Shown piece after piece: positions 18,668-29,379 of a stretch of DNA of 64,000 bases. How positions within the stretch are numbered: position 1 is the stretch's first letter; each line of letters opens with the position of its first letter. The notes under the pieces were generated by a model. That model did no database searches, was not told the origin of the DNA, and saw only the letters and a list, made by a program, of their open reading frames with translations. This DNA is from Tritrichomonas musculus (lineage: Eukaryota > Parabasalia > Tritrichomonadida > Tritrichomonadidae), in contig JAPFFF010000001.1 of assembly GCA_039105265.1 (NCBI GenBank), positions 7,564,001 to 7,628,000 of the forward strand. Direction: 5' to 3'. The translations under genes and the position numbers were made by a program.

Positions 18668-20194
18668 ATGAATCAATCATCTTCAGATATGATTGATATC
18701 CAAATCGAAGAATCCCTTGTTCGTGAAACTTTAATGTCTATTGATAGTTCAAATTTTCAAGATGACATAATAACCTTATTATGCTTTTTTGGAATTCTTT
18801 TGCTCTCTGTTTTACTTGGAATTTTTGGGTCCCCAGCAATTTCATCTCATATGACGTTTCGTCCAATTTCAAATAATTCGATTGTTGAGCACTTTTCATC
18901 GTTTTCCAAGAAGATAACTCCGTATTATCGATTTTTATCATTTTCAATATTAATGATTCCAATTCAGTCATCAAATTCAGTTCAAGATTCAGATCAACTC
19001 CTATCTTTTCAATACCAAATAGAATGCAAGCAGAACGATAATTTTATTTTGAGGAAAATTGATAGATCATTTACTGATATTAAAATTCATTCTATATTAT
19101 CACCTGAAACTAAAATAGACAAAGATATTGAAAAGAAAAATAAGAAACAATTTTTACATATATTTTATGATAAAATCTATTCTTCAGATTTTGATTCAAT
19201 TGCTGTCCATATTAAGTTTCAACAAGCTCAACGTTATTTTTCTCAATTTGCTTTGCGAACGGAAATTGGACTTCCATCACATACAGTTTTTCAAATATAT
19301 TTTCGGATTGTATTCAGCTTTTTTCAGCTTATGTTTTTATTGCTTCTTTTCTTCCGACTTAGAGTTATGCCCATCAAACTGTGGCATCTTGAGCAAAAAT
19401 TAACAGTTCCTTTACTTATCATTTCTATTTTATATGATAATCCTCTTTATTTTCTACGATATATATCATCAAAAACTTCAAAACAGTCAAGCACACCTTC
19501 TATACCTCCATTACCCCCATTTTCAGAAACGACAGAAATCATTATTTCTTCACTTTTTGATGCATATTTCAACTTTTTTTTACTTGTCATTTTTGATTCA
19601 CTTCGTTTTAAAAACAGAAAGATTGATCGTTGCTTTTTTGGTCCAAAAGTATTCTTCTTTATTATTAATGCAGCTATATATATAATAAGTGGCCTTCGTA
19701 GTGATATTTCAAAATATGATATTTATCACAAAAATCAAATATCAACATCTAATTCATTTTTTTCATTTTTCTCATCAGGTTTTACATTAGATAAACTTCT
19801 CAAAATAGACCCTTTAAAGCCAAATGTACCAATTATAATATTTTTGATTGGATCTATATACTTTGTTTGGCTTGTTTATTCCATTTCAAATGCATCATGC
19901 AAAGTTGATATTACAGAAAGATATAAATTTAATATGTATTTTACAAGTACATGTATTTCTCTTGCTCTTCTTTTTATTGTGAAGATTCTCCACTTTTTAC
20001 AATTAACTCCCTTCTTTAGATACACATCTCTTTGTTTTGTGACAGAATTCATTGTAAAAAATGTTTTCGCATTATTGATGGCATATTTCCATTGGCCTTA
20101 TGAAGTGCTTCAAGACCAACAATATATTGACAGCGCCGATGATAATTCTTCAGTAATGCCAGGCGATTTATTTAATTCCGATGATGATATGTAA
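18668..20194 (+). CDS. Multi-pass membrane protein, TMEM181/Wntless-like (GOLD-domain 7TM type)
   Basis: A 508-residue protein with one N-terminal hydrophobic helix (about 34-55, LLCFFGILLLSVLLGIF), a soluble beta-rich segment (about 70-205), then seven hydrophobic helices. The first of these is FRIVFSFFQLMFLLLLFF. Later ones include FFFIINAAIYIISGL, PIIIFLIGSIYFVWLVYSI, STCISLALLFIVKILHFL and FIVKNVFALLMAYF. The 1+7 layout and the motif PLLIISILYDNPLYFL followed by a helix and DSLRF are like TMEM181 and Wntless, which sort cargo in the Golgi and endosomes. The soluble segment would face the lumen. Similarity is judged from topology and short motifs, so the subfamily is tentative. There is no cleavable signal peptide of classical form. 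Confidence 0.6.
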   Translation: MNQSSSDMIDIQIEESLVRETLMSIDSSNFQDDIITLLCFFGILLLSVLLGIFGSPAISSHMTFRPISNNSIVEHFSSFSKKITPYYRFLSFSILMIPIQSSNSVQDSDQLLSFQYQIECKQNDNFILRKIDRSFTDIKIHSILSPETKIDKDIEKKNKKQFLHIFYDKIYSSDFDSIAVHIKFQQAQRYFSQFALRTEIGLPSHTVFQIYFRIVFSFFQLMFLLLLFFRLRVMPIKLWHLEQKLTVPLLIISILYDNPLYFLRYISSKTSKQSSTPSIPPLPPFSETTEIIISSLFDAYFNFFLLVIFDSLRFKNRKIDRCFFGPKVFFFIINAAIYIISGLRSDISKYDIYHKNQISTSNSFFSFFSSGFTLDKLLKIDPLKPNVPIIIFLIGSIYFVWLVYSISNASCKVDITERYKFNMYFTSTCISLALLFIVKILHFLQLTPFFRYTSLCFVTEFIVKNVFALLMAYFHWPYEVLQDQQYIDSADDNSSVMPGDLFNSDDDM

Positions 20195-20916
20195 TTTTTT
20201 TTTTTTTATTTTGTTTGATATTTTACTTTATTGTGATTATTGTTTATCAACTTCATTATTGTTATAAAGACTGAAAACAAATCATATAGATTATTATTAT
20301 TTTTTTTTTTAAATAAAAACATGAATATAATATTACTTATTTGTAATACGATTCATCATTAGAAAGACATGAATACAAGAAAAATAATTTCAATTTCATT
20401 TCAGAAAAATCCTATCATAATAAAATATCGTGAGTTCTATGTGACTTTTTTCTTCAAATCATATTTGATCATTGATATTTTATCATATTGTGCTAGAAAA
20501 TATCTAAATAGATCTTATATATAAATAATATGAACAAATATTTCTACAATACTTTACAAAATAAATTTTATTCTAGTTTTTTAAAAACAAAATTATATTT
20601 AAAAGATTCTTTAAAAATGAAAAAACTGAAAAATACAATATTTTACATGTACCCAGTACCTTTAAAGTATGTGAAACAATTGAAATTGAATTTTATTTAG
20701 AGAATTTAATCTTTGATGTTTCATATGACCGAACATGTGCATTTTTTTTTTTTTTATTTTGGCAACCAAATTGGAACGAAAAAAAGATATCAAAATTCTT
20801 TATTTGGCGAAAATCTAGCTTTTTTTAAAAAATTATAATTTATAAACAATTAACAATAAATTTAGTTCTGTCTATTATTAATAATATATATAAAATATAA
20901 GAATAAATAAAAAAAA
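20195..20916. other. AT-rich convergent spacer
   Basis: About 720 bp between the convergent membrane-protein and kinase genes. It contains several T or A homopolymers of 9-12 bases and no ORF, inverted repeat or RNA that I can recognise. Confidence 0.5.
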
Positions 20917-23900
20917 CTAATCGATTGAAGATGAATCCAAACATAGGGAACTTCCTTTTCTAAAGAAAGAGAAGTGCTTGTTCTTATTTCTACTTTGCTT
21001 CCTATCTCTTGGTCTTGCCACTGGAGCGGCAGTGAAGCTTGTTGATGTCTTTAGCTTATCTTCTTCCAAATCTCCAATTGAATCCTCTGAGCTCAAACTG
21101 ACTGATCTTCTATGTGCTTTTTTCAATGTATCGTCAGAACTTTTTACAGCAACAGCATCTCTTCTAGAATGCTTTTTCTTATGATGATGGTGCTTTTCTG
21201 ATATTCTTTCAGCTATTTCACGATTTGCATTACCTAATTGATCAATAGCTACACTCGGGAAGCTTGATATTTCTTCATCAGGCATTATTGTTGTTGGTTG
21301 TATGTATTCTTGAAGATCAACCAAAATTGACGCATCTTCATTTCCATCGAATTCATATCTTTGTTCGAAGTAACCAGTATCGAAGTTACTCTCAAGTTGG
21401 GGCACGAAAGGAGGCTCATCCTTCAATGGATCGACGCCTTTAAACCAAGGATGATTGATTATCTCGTTAATACTTTTATATCCAAGACGATGAGTTGGGT
21501 CGATCACCAAAAGGTTCTTTATAAGGTCAATTGCAGTATTACTGACAGTTATATTTGGCTCTGAATTAAAGTCAACATGACATACCAAAATGTTACGATG
21601 CGTTTCACGTTCATTTTCACCATGAAAAGGAGGAATTCCATACAACATCTCGTAGATCATTACACCAAGCGACCAATAATCAACAGCGAATGAGTGGTTT
21701 TGATTCAATATGATCTCAGGGGCTACATAATCAGGCGTTCCAACCAAAGAATTTGCATTTTTCAATTCACTCGAATCTGATGTCGTCATCATGAAATTGG
21801 TCGCAGATGAATAAGAAGGTTTATTCGATAAACTGACCTGCTGCTGCTGCTGCTGTCCTTTACTATTAAATGTCCCTGATCCCGATCCTTCGTGATGATG
21901 ATGATTGCCAGGAGGAATTGGAACTGGCGGAGGCGGATGAGACTGCGTTGGAAGAGGAATCTGGGGTCTGTTTGCTTGGTGGGAAGGAGGAAGAGGAACT
22001 GGTGGTGGTTGCTGTTGTGATGCTTGATTGGCAGCTTCAAGATTGAATGTGGATGGCTTGTTTAAGGCACCTTTGAGCGATCCAAGTTCGAGCTTCTGCG
22101 ATGAACTGGAGGAGAAAGAACTCGCAGATGCGTTGATGTGCCTATCAACCATTCCCATGTAACTAAGACCAAAGTCAGTGAGCTTGAGGCGGCCATTTGC
22201 GGCAATAAGAATGTTGTCTGGCTTGATGTCGCGGTGGATGATTCCATTCTGCCTCAGATAGCGGAGCGCATAAAGAACTTGAAGCGAGTAAAGCTTGGCA
22301 CTATGCTCATCAAGAGCACCAACATTCTGAAGAAGAGAGTATAAATCACCTCCTGGAACAAATTCTGTAACTAAATAAAGATTGTTAAGTCCAATTATTG
22401 AATAATCTAAAAATGTTAGCTAAAAAAAAAAAAAAAAACTAAAATAATAATTTAATTCTTTTTTTTTTTTTTTTTTTTTTTCCTTCCTTATTCAACTTTT
22501 CAAGCTTATAAAAGATATCATCACTTTCATTCAAGAAAATCGAATTTTAAAGTTGAATGCTTCAATGAAAAAAGATAAACCTTTTCCAACATTCAATAAA
22601 AAAAAAAAAGTTGTTTAAAACTTTTTTGGCATCATAATGATATCAAAATTCAATTTTTTTTTTAAATTCGAATGAATTAAAAGATGATTAAAAGCTAGAA
22701 ACGTTGAAAGTTGCAAAAAAAAAAAAAAAGAAAAAAAAAAAGAATTAAATTATTATTGAAAAAAATACATACAAAAAGTTACAATAAATGGATTACTGAA
22801 TTGCAACAATATATCCTTTTCAATGAGAATTCTTCTGACTTGGTTCTTTTGCTTAAGACTGCTTTTTGGTGTAACTTTTATAGCAAAAATGTCACCTGTG
22901 GATTTTTTAGTTGCCAAGAATACACTTGCGTAAGCTCCCTTCGAAATTCGTTTGATAAAATTGAAATCAGCGATTGTTGTTTTCTTTTGAAAATGCTTAT
23001 CGTCATCGTTGTTGTCGTTGTCATTTTTAAAATTTTTATCATAAATTTGATTGTGAGAAGCTCTGGTTTGTCTAGAAACAATTAAAGCGTCATTTAAAGC
23101 GTTTGATGTTCTGATCTTTTCATTTATTAAAACTGAAGCGCGACTGATGTATTGGTTAGCTGTAGGACTTGTAGATATATTAACATCATTTTCTCTTTTG
23201 GTTGATGAAGATGTACTTGGAGTGTTTGAAAGGCTCATATTGCTTGAACTATTTGCTAATGAAATCTCATTTTGATTTTTTATTTTTAATTTAATTGAAG
23301 TAATATTACTCATTAAATTTGAGGCCTGAAATGAAATCATAACAGATTGTATAAATGAGAGTTCATCAATTGTATCAGAAATGTGTGGATCAAGGTCTTT
23401 GGCCCTGTCGAGAATTATCATGAAATGAATGATTGGAAAAAGTACTTCGACAGCTCTTTTGGGTTGACCTGGCCAAGGAACATTTAAATATTGATCTTTT
23501 AAACTTATTTGTAATTTTTGTATTTGCTCGTTTATGTCTTTGATTTTGGATTCGCTTCGATATCTTGTTAGACATGACTCAGTATGCTCTTCAAATAGTG
23601 AAGCTGGTATTTTTTCGTCACATATACGGCAAACTAATAATTCATTATCAAAGTTGTCGCTGTTTCTGTGAACTTGGTCTGGAGATGGAGGATTAATCGG
23701 AACATTAAATTGTGAAGGGCTACAATAGTCAGAATTGTCATAATTATCATAATAATCAGAAGTCGAGGGGGCAGAGTATAAAGCATTTAAAGTATTACAT
23801 ATTTGATTGATTGTTAAAACAGCGTTCAATAAAGTGTTCAAAAGTTTCTCATTTTCAGGATGAAGTTTTGACGAGTTAAGAATATTCCTTATAGAAGTTA

Positions 23901-24186
23901 TAGTGTTATCAGCTGTTTGAAAAAGATTTCCGAATTTGGTTTCTTTGAGTGATTCAATGAGAGAACCAATATATGATAACTTTTGCTTATCTTCCCATGT
24001 CATACTTCGAGGCGGCTTTTCGATGCGAGGCTGGAGATTTTCAAGAACTGTATATTGAGATTTTAAAATCAGATAATTACGATTATATACTGTAGGATAT
24101 GATTGATTTATATTTGAAACATTATTTAAAGAAGTGTAAAAGTTATGCATTTGGAGAATGGAGCTTTTATATGCTTGCTCTTTCAT
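20917..24186 (-). CDS. IRE/MAST/Rim15-type AGC protein kinase, two exons, 967 aa
   Basis: Exon 1 is 24186-22773 and exon 2 is 22406-20917; joined they give 967 codons plus stop with no frame break. Around residues 182-205 is a small zinc-binding motif (VCRICDEKIPASLFEEHTESC) of the kind found before the kinase domain in plant IRE and fungal Rim15 kinases. The kinase domain starts near 400 (ISKGAYASVFLATKKSTG), with the VAIK-type lysine in FAIKV. The splice joins NPFIVTF to YYSIIGLNNLYLVTEF, matching subdomains IV-V. HRDIKPDN and DFG (LTDFGLSY) follow near 550. About 140 low-complexity residues (Gln/Pro/Ser/His-rich) separate DFG from GTPDYVAPE near 690, a split typical of this family. The domain ends near HPWFKGVDP (about 795). 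The C-terminal 170 residues are basic and Ser-rich. The kinase is probably active and likely works in growth or stress signalling. Confidence 0.9.
22407..22772 (-). other. Spliceosomal intron, 366 bp, in kinase gene
   Basis: On the coding strand the intron begins GTATGT directly after ...GTAACTTTTT and ends GCTAACATTTTTAG. GTATGT is the trichomonad 5' splice signal, and CTAAC is the core of the usual branch-point motif ACTAAC, here 6-7 bases further from the final AG than in the compact ACTAACACACAG form. Removing it restores an unbroken kinase subdomain IV-V in the correct phase (phase 1; T from exon 1 joins AT of exon 2 to give Tyr). The interior is AT-rich with long A and T tracts, including a T run of about 20, and has no ORF. 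Confidence 0.9.
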
Positions 24187-24306
24187 TCTCTATGCAATTG
24201 ATATTTGACCTAGCTTATCAATTTTTTTAGTTTATTTTTCTCTTTTTGAATTAAAAATGAAAATGGAATAATATTGAAAATTTCAAAAGCAATTGAAACT
24301 AAAATA

Positions 24307-25048
24307 TAGTGGTCCTAAAAAATATTGATAAGAAATTTGAGAGAAATTTTCATGTTTCATTGAAAAAATTGAGAAAATTTATTTAAAAATAATTTGAGAG
24401 AATTTTAAAAGTTCTTTCAAATTCATTCAAATTTAATGACCTATTCATGAATTTATGAATCAATTGTTGGTCAATCTTTTGACCTTTTATTTATTTGTTT
24501 TCTTTACCAAAAAATACAAACGAACGCTATAATTTAATCGCAAGTGGTTCTGCAATCGCACAATTTTAATAAAAGCAAAACAGCTGATGCATTAAGTATT
24601 TCGTTAAATTGCGTCAAAGCAGTAGCTAAATAGATTGATGAAGGGAGACCAGAAAAAACACAACCTTGCCGACCACAAATATTAACAAATGAAATCAAGT
24701 ATTTCATATGCGTTAAAGCAATAATGTTTCCTGAAATCCCTGGAGCTGAAATGGCAAATGTTTCCTGAACACAAATTTTATTCTTTATATGGAATAATCT
24801 AAGTTTAGCAACAAACAATTCTTTGATTGATTCTTTTCCAAAGAAATTGAAACAATGCCTCGAAGTGCAAGGCAATCAAGTATGATTTTAATTTTAATTT
24901 TTAATAAAAAATCAACTTTTTCAATTGCCGAAAAAATATTGATAAGAAATTTAACTTTTTAAATTAAAAATTTTAAAAATAAAATAACTTTTGTTAACGA
25001 CGATTAACTATTGAATTCATTTCTTATCAATATTTTTTAGGAACACTA
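24307..25048 (+). mobile_element. Internally deleted Tc1/mariner element, 742 bp
   Basis: The terminal inverted repeats read TAGTGGTCCTAAAAAATATT on the left and the near-perfect complement on the right, continuing through GATAAGAAAT (about 29 of 30 matches), with TA at each outer edge. Inside, plus-strand fragments match two separate parts of the transposase at 26626-27642: the N-terminal part (GRPEKTQPCRPQ, then LTNEIKYFICVKA and FPEIPGAEMA) and the extreme C-terminus (NSLIDSFPKKLKQCLEVQG). The whole catalytic core between them is missing. In-frame stops are also present, so it cannot make a transposase. It lies in the opposite orientation to the intact element 1.4 kb away. The 113-codon frame on the minus strand here is antisense and not a gene. 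Confidence 0.88.
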
Positions 25049-26454
25049 TAACTTTTTAATAGAAATGTATGAAATGATAAATATCATTTATAGTATTCAA
25101 ATGTATGGAAACTCGAAAAAAACGAAATAGAAATAAATAGTGGTTTTTAAATCATCATATTTTATAATATGTTTTTATATTGAATTTTATATTATTATAA
25201 TGGCCATAAAATATTATATTTAAATTTTATTGTGAGATATATGCAAAATATATAAATTGAAAAAATAAAAACTATTAAGTATTCAAAAATACGATTCAAG
25301 TAATCCATTATGTAAATCAATAAAAATTTATTATACATTGGAAATATGAATGATTATAAATTATTATATATATAATTATTAATTATAATTTAGGTTTCGA
25401 AAAATTAAATAAGATATTGGAAATTTAAACTCTGATTTTAATTTCAATAAAATGTTATTAATTTAATTGAATGATTACATACAATAATTTGAGAAAATAA
25501 AAATCTATCATTATTTTCATTAATAATGAGAAATTAAAATAGCTCATACAATTATTTATGAATGCTTTATCAAAATATTTTCATACCTTTGAATTATGGA
25601 TGAGTTTTTAATTTTGAATGCATTTGGAGATTTATAATTATATATGTATTTATTTGTAAATAATTTTTGTGTTTCATTTTATATTTATTTTATCATATTT
25701 ATATCATATATTTAATATAAATTCTATTTAAGAAATTGTTTTAATAAGATAAAAATAAATAATCCAAATTTTATACTCACAAAATATTTGAAGAGCTTTT
25801 ATGTAAAAATTTATGCAAACATAAATATCCTAAAATAGAAACATATTTAACCTAATTGGCTCGGTAAAATCTCATTATATTTTATATTATAAGGCATATG
25901 TTTTTTGGAGCTTGTAATATTATTCCAGTCTTCCAGAAAATTCTAGATTTTTTGTGAGAACCAAAAAACGTGCTTATTCAAAAAAATGAATATTAAAATA
26001 AAATAGACGTTTATTTGAGAGGATTTGGTTTTCAAACATTTTTATCTTTTTTTAATGGCTATATCAAGTTTCTTTGCCTCGATAAAAAACCATTAATTTT
26101 ATTATATAATAACATATCCGAAAATTATATTAAACGGTTAAGCCAATCTCTCCAGAAAAATCTCATTTCTTTTAGTCGTAAATTTAATTTATAATATCTT
26201 CATAATTAGTGAAATAATAAGTGATATAAAATACAAACTAGCATTCAAAAACAATAAAACATATGTTAAGCAAATACAAATGCACATATATGATGGTATC
26301 ATGCAGATATTCCATTTTGATGAGAAAAAATAAATTGGTCTATAAAGTTAAATATATATAATACATCATAAGTATGATATGAATAGTCAATGTTACCGAT
26401 CAATATTTACTATATAAAAAGATAAAAATATTTCAAAAAACATTCCATACATTT
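25049..26454. other. AT-rich spacer between two Tc1 elements
   Basis: About 1.4 kb. No ORF above background and no clear inverted repeat. AAAATCTCATT occurs at about 25867 and again at about 26159 in otherwise loosely similar contexts, which may mark an old repeat. Confidence 0.45.
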
Positions 26455-27818
26455 TAGTATTCCGCAAAAAGATTGATAAGAAATAAATTCAATACTTGAT
26501 CGTCTCTTTAAAATGAAGACCTAATATTTCTCAATATTATTTTACATTCTATTAAAAAGTTAAAAGTCTTATCAATCTTTTTTCGGTAATTCAAAAAGTG
26601 GATTTTTATTAAAAAAAAAATTTAATTAAATTCTAACTTGACTACCTCGGCTTTGGATACATTTTCGTAACCTACGAGGAAATGAGTCAATTAATGAGTT
26701 AATCGTATGAAAACTTAAATTGTCCCAAACATATTGTATAACTACCTTTAAATCATAAACTGTTTTTGGTCGAAATTTCTCCACTCTTTTTCCCATAATG
26801 GCCCAAACAATCTCAATCGGTGAGAGATCAGGTGAATGTGGGGGCCAAAATGGGAGAAGATTTATTCCAATATTGTGAAGATTGTTCAAAGTTTTTCTTG
26901 ACACATGCGGCCTCGCATTGTCCTGCTGGTAGTACCAGCTGTTTATTCCATAAACATAGTCAGCGTTTTGTTTTAATGCAGATCCTACGATAGCATTATT
27001 GAAGTAAGTGTCACTGGTAACAGAACTTTGAAAAAAAACTAAATTTGATTTGAAGTTGTGCCCGATAGCACCCCAAATCATTACCTTTGGAGGATGCGGG
27101 AGATCTGTTTTGAGAATTGTAGGATAGACCTCACCAGAAATCCTCCAAACGTAATGATTGGCGGTGCCGATCTCAAACCAAGATTCATCGCTAAACACTA
27201 TGGTTTGATGATTGTATCCGCTCATAAAAAACCAGTTTGAAAACATTAATCGTGTATTGGCATGCTGAGCAGTTATTGGTAATGCTCTTATCCTTTGTCC
27301 GTATTTGAAGGAATATTTGGTCCTACAGCGGTTCACAGTATCATCAGACACGACTATGTGAAATAAATTCTGAATTCTTAATGCTAATTCTGCTCCAGAC
27401 ATTTCTGGGAAATTGATTGTTGTGATGCAAATGAAATACTTTATCTGACTGTTCAATTTGGTTGGACGTCCTTGCTGTTCTCGGTGTGGCGATCCTTCAT
27501 CATACCACTTTTTGGCTGATTTGACGCAATTATTTGATATTTGCAAAGCGCTGGCAGTTTTGGAGATGTTTCCGTTATGTGATTTTAGAACACTTACAAT
27601 GAGATTGTACCTATCGTTAATATTTTTTGGAAGAACTATCATTTTTATGAACACGTTTTTTTTTTTGAATAAGTTATCAAATCATAGCCACCTTAATTTG
27701 AGAGAATTCTAACAAATTTAGCCGTTTATTTGAGAGAGAAAAAAAATTCTCAGAATTTTTTTGAGAAAAAACTCCAACATCCTCTCAAATTTCTTATCAA
27801 TCTTTTTTAGGATGACTA
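26455..27818 (-). mobile_element. Tc1/mariner-superfamily DNA transposon, apparently intact, 1364 bp
   Basis: Inverted repeats of about 30 bp bound the element: TAGTATTCCGCAAAAAGATT on the left and TAGTCATCCTAAAAAAGATT as the complement on the right, both continuing GATAAGAAAT. TA stands at both outer edges. One full-length transposase frame fills most of the inside. A second, inverted copy of the terminal sequence (TTATCAATCTTTTTTCGG) lies at about 26570-26587, just downstream of the transposase stop, so the left end can fold back on itself. The deletion derivative at 24307-25048 has the same doubled end. The right and left repeats differ at a few positions, so the copy is not brand new. Confidence 0.88.
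26626..27642 (-). CDS. Tc1/mariner-type DDE transposase, 338 aa
   Basis: The ATG at 27642 (MIVLPKNINDRYNLIVSVL) is taken as start; the frame is open four codons further but only from GTG. The N-terminal 60 residues form a helix-turn-helix (GNISKTASALQISNNCVKSA), followed by GRPTKL, a linker typical of Tc1 DNA-binding regions. The catalytic triad is visible: Asp in VFSDESWF, Asp in YQQDNARPH and Glu in SPDLSPIEIVW. I count 35 residues between the second Asp and the Glu, one more than the classical Tc1 DD34E. The frame is unbroken and all motifs are present, so the protein may be active. It cuts and pastes elements at TA dinucleotides. Confidence 0.93.
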   Translation of the reverse strand: MIVLPKNINDRYNLIVSVLKSHNGNISKTASALQISNNCVKSAKKWYDEGSPHREQQGRPTKLNSQIKYFICITTINFPEMSGAELALRIQNLFHIVVSDDTVNRCRTKYSFKYGQRIRALPITAQHANTRLMFSNWFFMSGYNHQTIVFSDESWFEIGTANHYVWRISGEVYPTILKTDLPHPPKVMIWGAIGHNFKSNLVFFQSSVTSDTYFNNAIVGSALKQNADYVYGINSWYYQQDNARPHVSRKTLNNLHNIGINLLPFWPPHSPDLSPIEIVWAIMGKRVEKFRPKTVYDLKVVIQYVWDNLSFHTINSLIDSFPRRLRKCIQSRGSQVRI

Positions 27819-29379
27819 TATATCTTTTATTTACTTTTTGAATGGTTAATATATGAATGAGGTCTTTTGATGTATTCCAGAAAACAAATTATGTGTATTT
27901 AATTGGATGTGTATTTGTACTTATGAGGGTGTTGTGTTTGCTATGATAAGTAGATGTTTGTATGTTTACTAAGTTCTTAATGGTATTATACTTATGAAGG
28001 GAAATATTTAGTCACGATGCTGGAAATTTATTTTGTAAAGTATTAATAATATATGGATTATAATATTAAAAGTGTATACTATCAAAATGTATTTATACTT
28101 TGAAGTTATAAAATAATACTTCGAAATTGGAAGTCTGGAAAGATTGACCAAAATTGTGCACTCAAACGATCACTCTATAAAAACATTTGAAATACCTTTG
28201 TATGCGTTAATACAGTTATATTTGTTATTATGTGAGCATTTTACTGTAGTAGTATATTCTAAAGTCCTCCCAGGATCTTTGTCACCGTTAACAGTCTCTC
28301 CATAGTAGCAAATGTACTTGTTTATCTCGCTCTTAAAATCGCTCACTATTTCGAGATGCTTGGTGATAACTTCCCCGTCAACGTGGCTCTCTACTGAGAG
28401 CATCTATTTGACTTTGTCCTTTTTTGTTTCTATGCTTCCAAAAAGGATCAACTACTGTACAAGGACGAATTCATACCATTTTGACACTTTTTAATTACCT
28501 TTTTGGATGTTACCCAAGAAAAAAATCTCAACTCACAATTAATTATCAAAATAATCAATTATAATTGTTGAACAATCGTATTAAGGTCAGTACAATCAAA
28601 GTTATTATCTGCAATATAGATTGTTGCAAAATATGATAGTTTAAAGAGATGACTTTTTTGCTAAAAGGCAAGCCATTTCAATCATATAATTGTTGAAAAA
28701 TCAAAAATATTATCTTATGAGCTAAGGTAATCGTTAGTATAATTGTTATAAGTGCTGGCTTATAAAATTGAAGTACAAATCTTATCAAGAAAATGTTGAA
28801 TAATCTTTGTTGATTTATGTCTTATCTAACTCTAAACTTGTTAAAAATCAAAGGCATGCGGATCAAAAACATTCTACATGCTGTAATTATTCAATATTTT
28901 GAATTAAAAAAGATCACAGTCGTGTAGACATGACAGCCAAAAGCATTGCTTAGCAGGATATCAATATGTTAAGTGTTCGACTTCAAAACAGTAATTAGGA
29001 TTATATTTATTGGCAAATTCTTTTTTCTAAATATAAACAATTATATTTATCATAATTTTTTTTTTCTTAAAAATTTCTATGAATAAGGTTTAGAAAACTC
29101 TCAAAATATAAACTTTTTCAAATACATCAGACCTTTTATTCACAGAATTTTAAAATTTATCTTTTTTTCATTATTCAATCACGCTTTGTTAAAGTTTAAA
29201 ATGATAAAATTTAAATAATAACAAAGTAAATAAGGGATTTAAAATGGCTTTGTTTATCTAAGAAAGCAATTTTTCAAAAAATTTTAATAACTTTTATGAT
29301 ATTCAATTGAATTACAGCTGACTAGTTACAGAAAAAGAATAATTACAGAAAATGACAAGTTACAGATGAAAAACAATTA
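27819..29379. other. Spacer with one possible gene fragment
   Basis: About 1.56 kb. Apart from the 77-codon frame at 28170-28403 I see only AT-rich DNA with no clear repeat structure. Confidence 0.4.
28170..28403 (-). CDS. Possible small protein or gene fragment, 77 aa
   Basis: An ATG-started frame whose composition (SHVDGEVITKHLEIVSDFK, then CYYGETVNGDKDPGR) is far less AT-biased than surrounding spurious frames and contains several Cys, Gly and Asp residues. The region upstream is also slightly richer in GC, and other frames there carry short protein-like pieces. It may be the remnant of a decayed gene. I do not recognise it. Confidence 0.3.
   Translation of the reverse strand: MLSVESHVDGEVITKHLEIVSDFKSEINKYICYYGETVNGDKDPGRTLEYTTTVKCSHNNKYNCINAYKGISNVFIE

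Noticed and set aside
24534-24875. 113-codon minus-strand frame with several Cys
   Set aside because: The plus strand of the same stretch matches the N- and C-terminal parts of the Tc1 transposase, so this frame is antisense of a transposon remnant.
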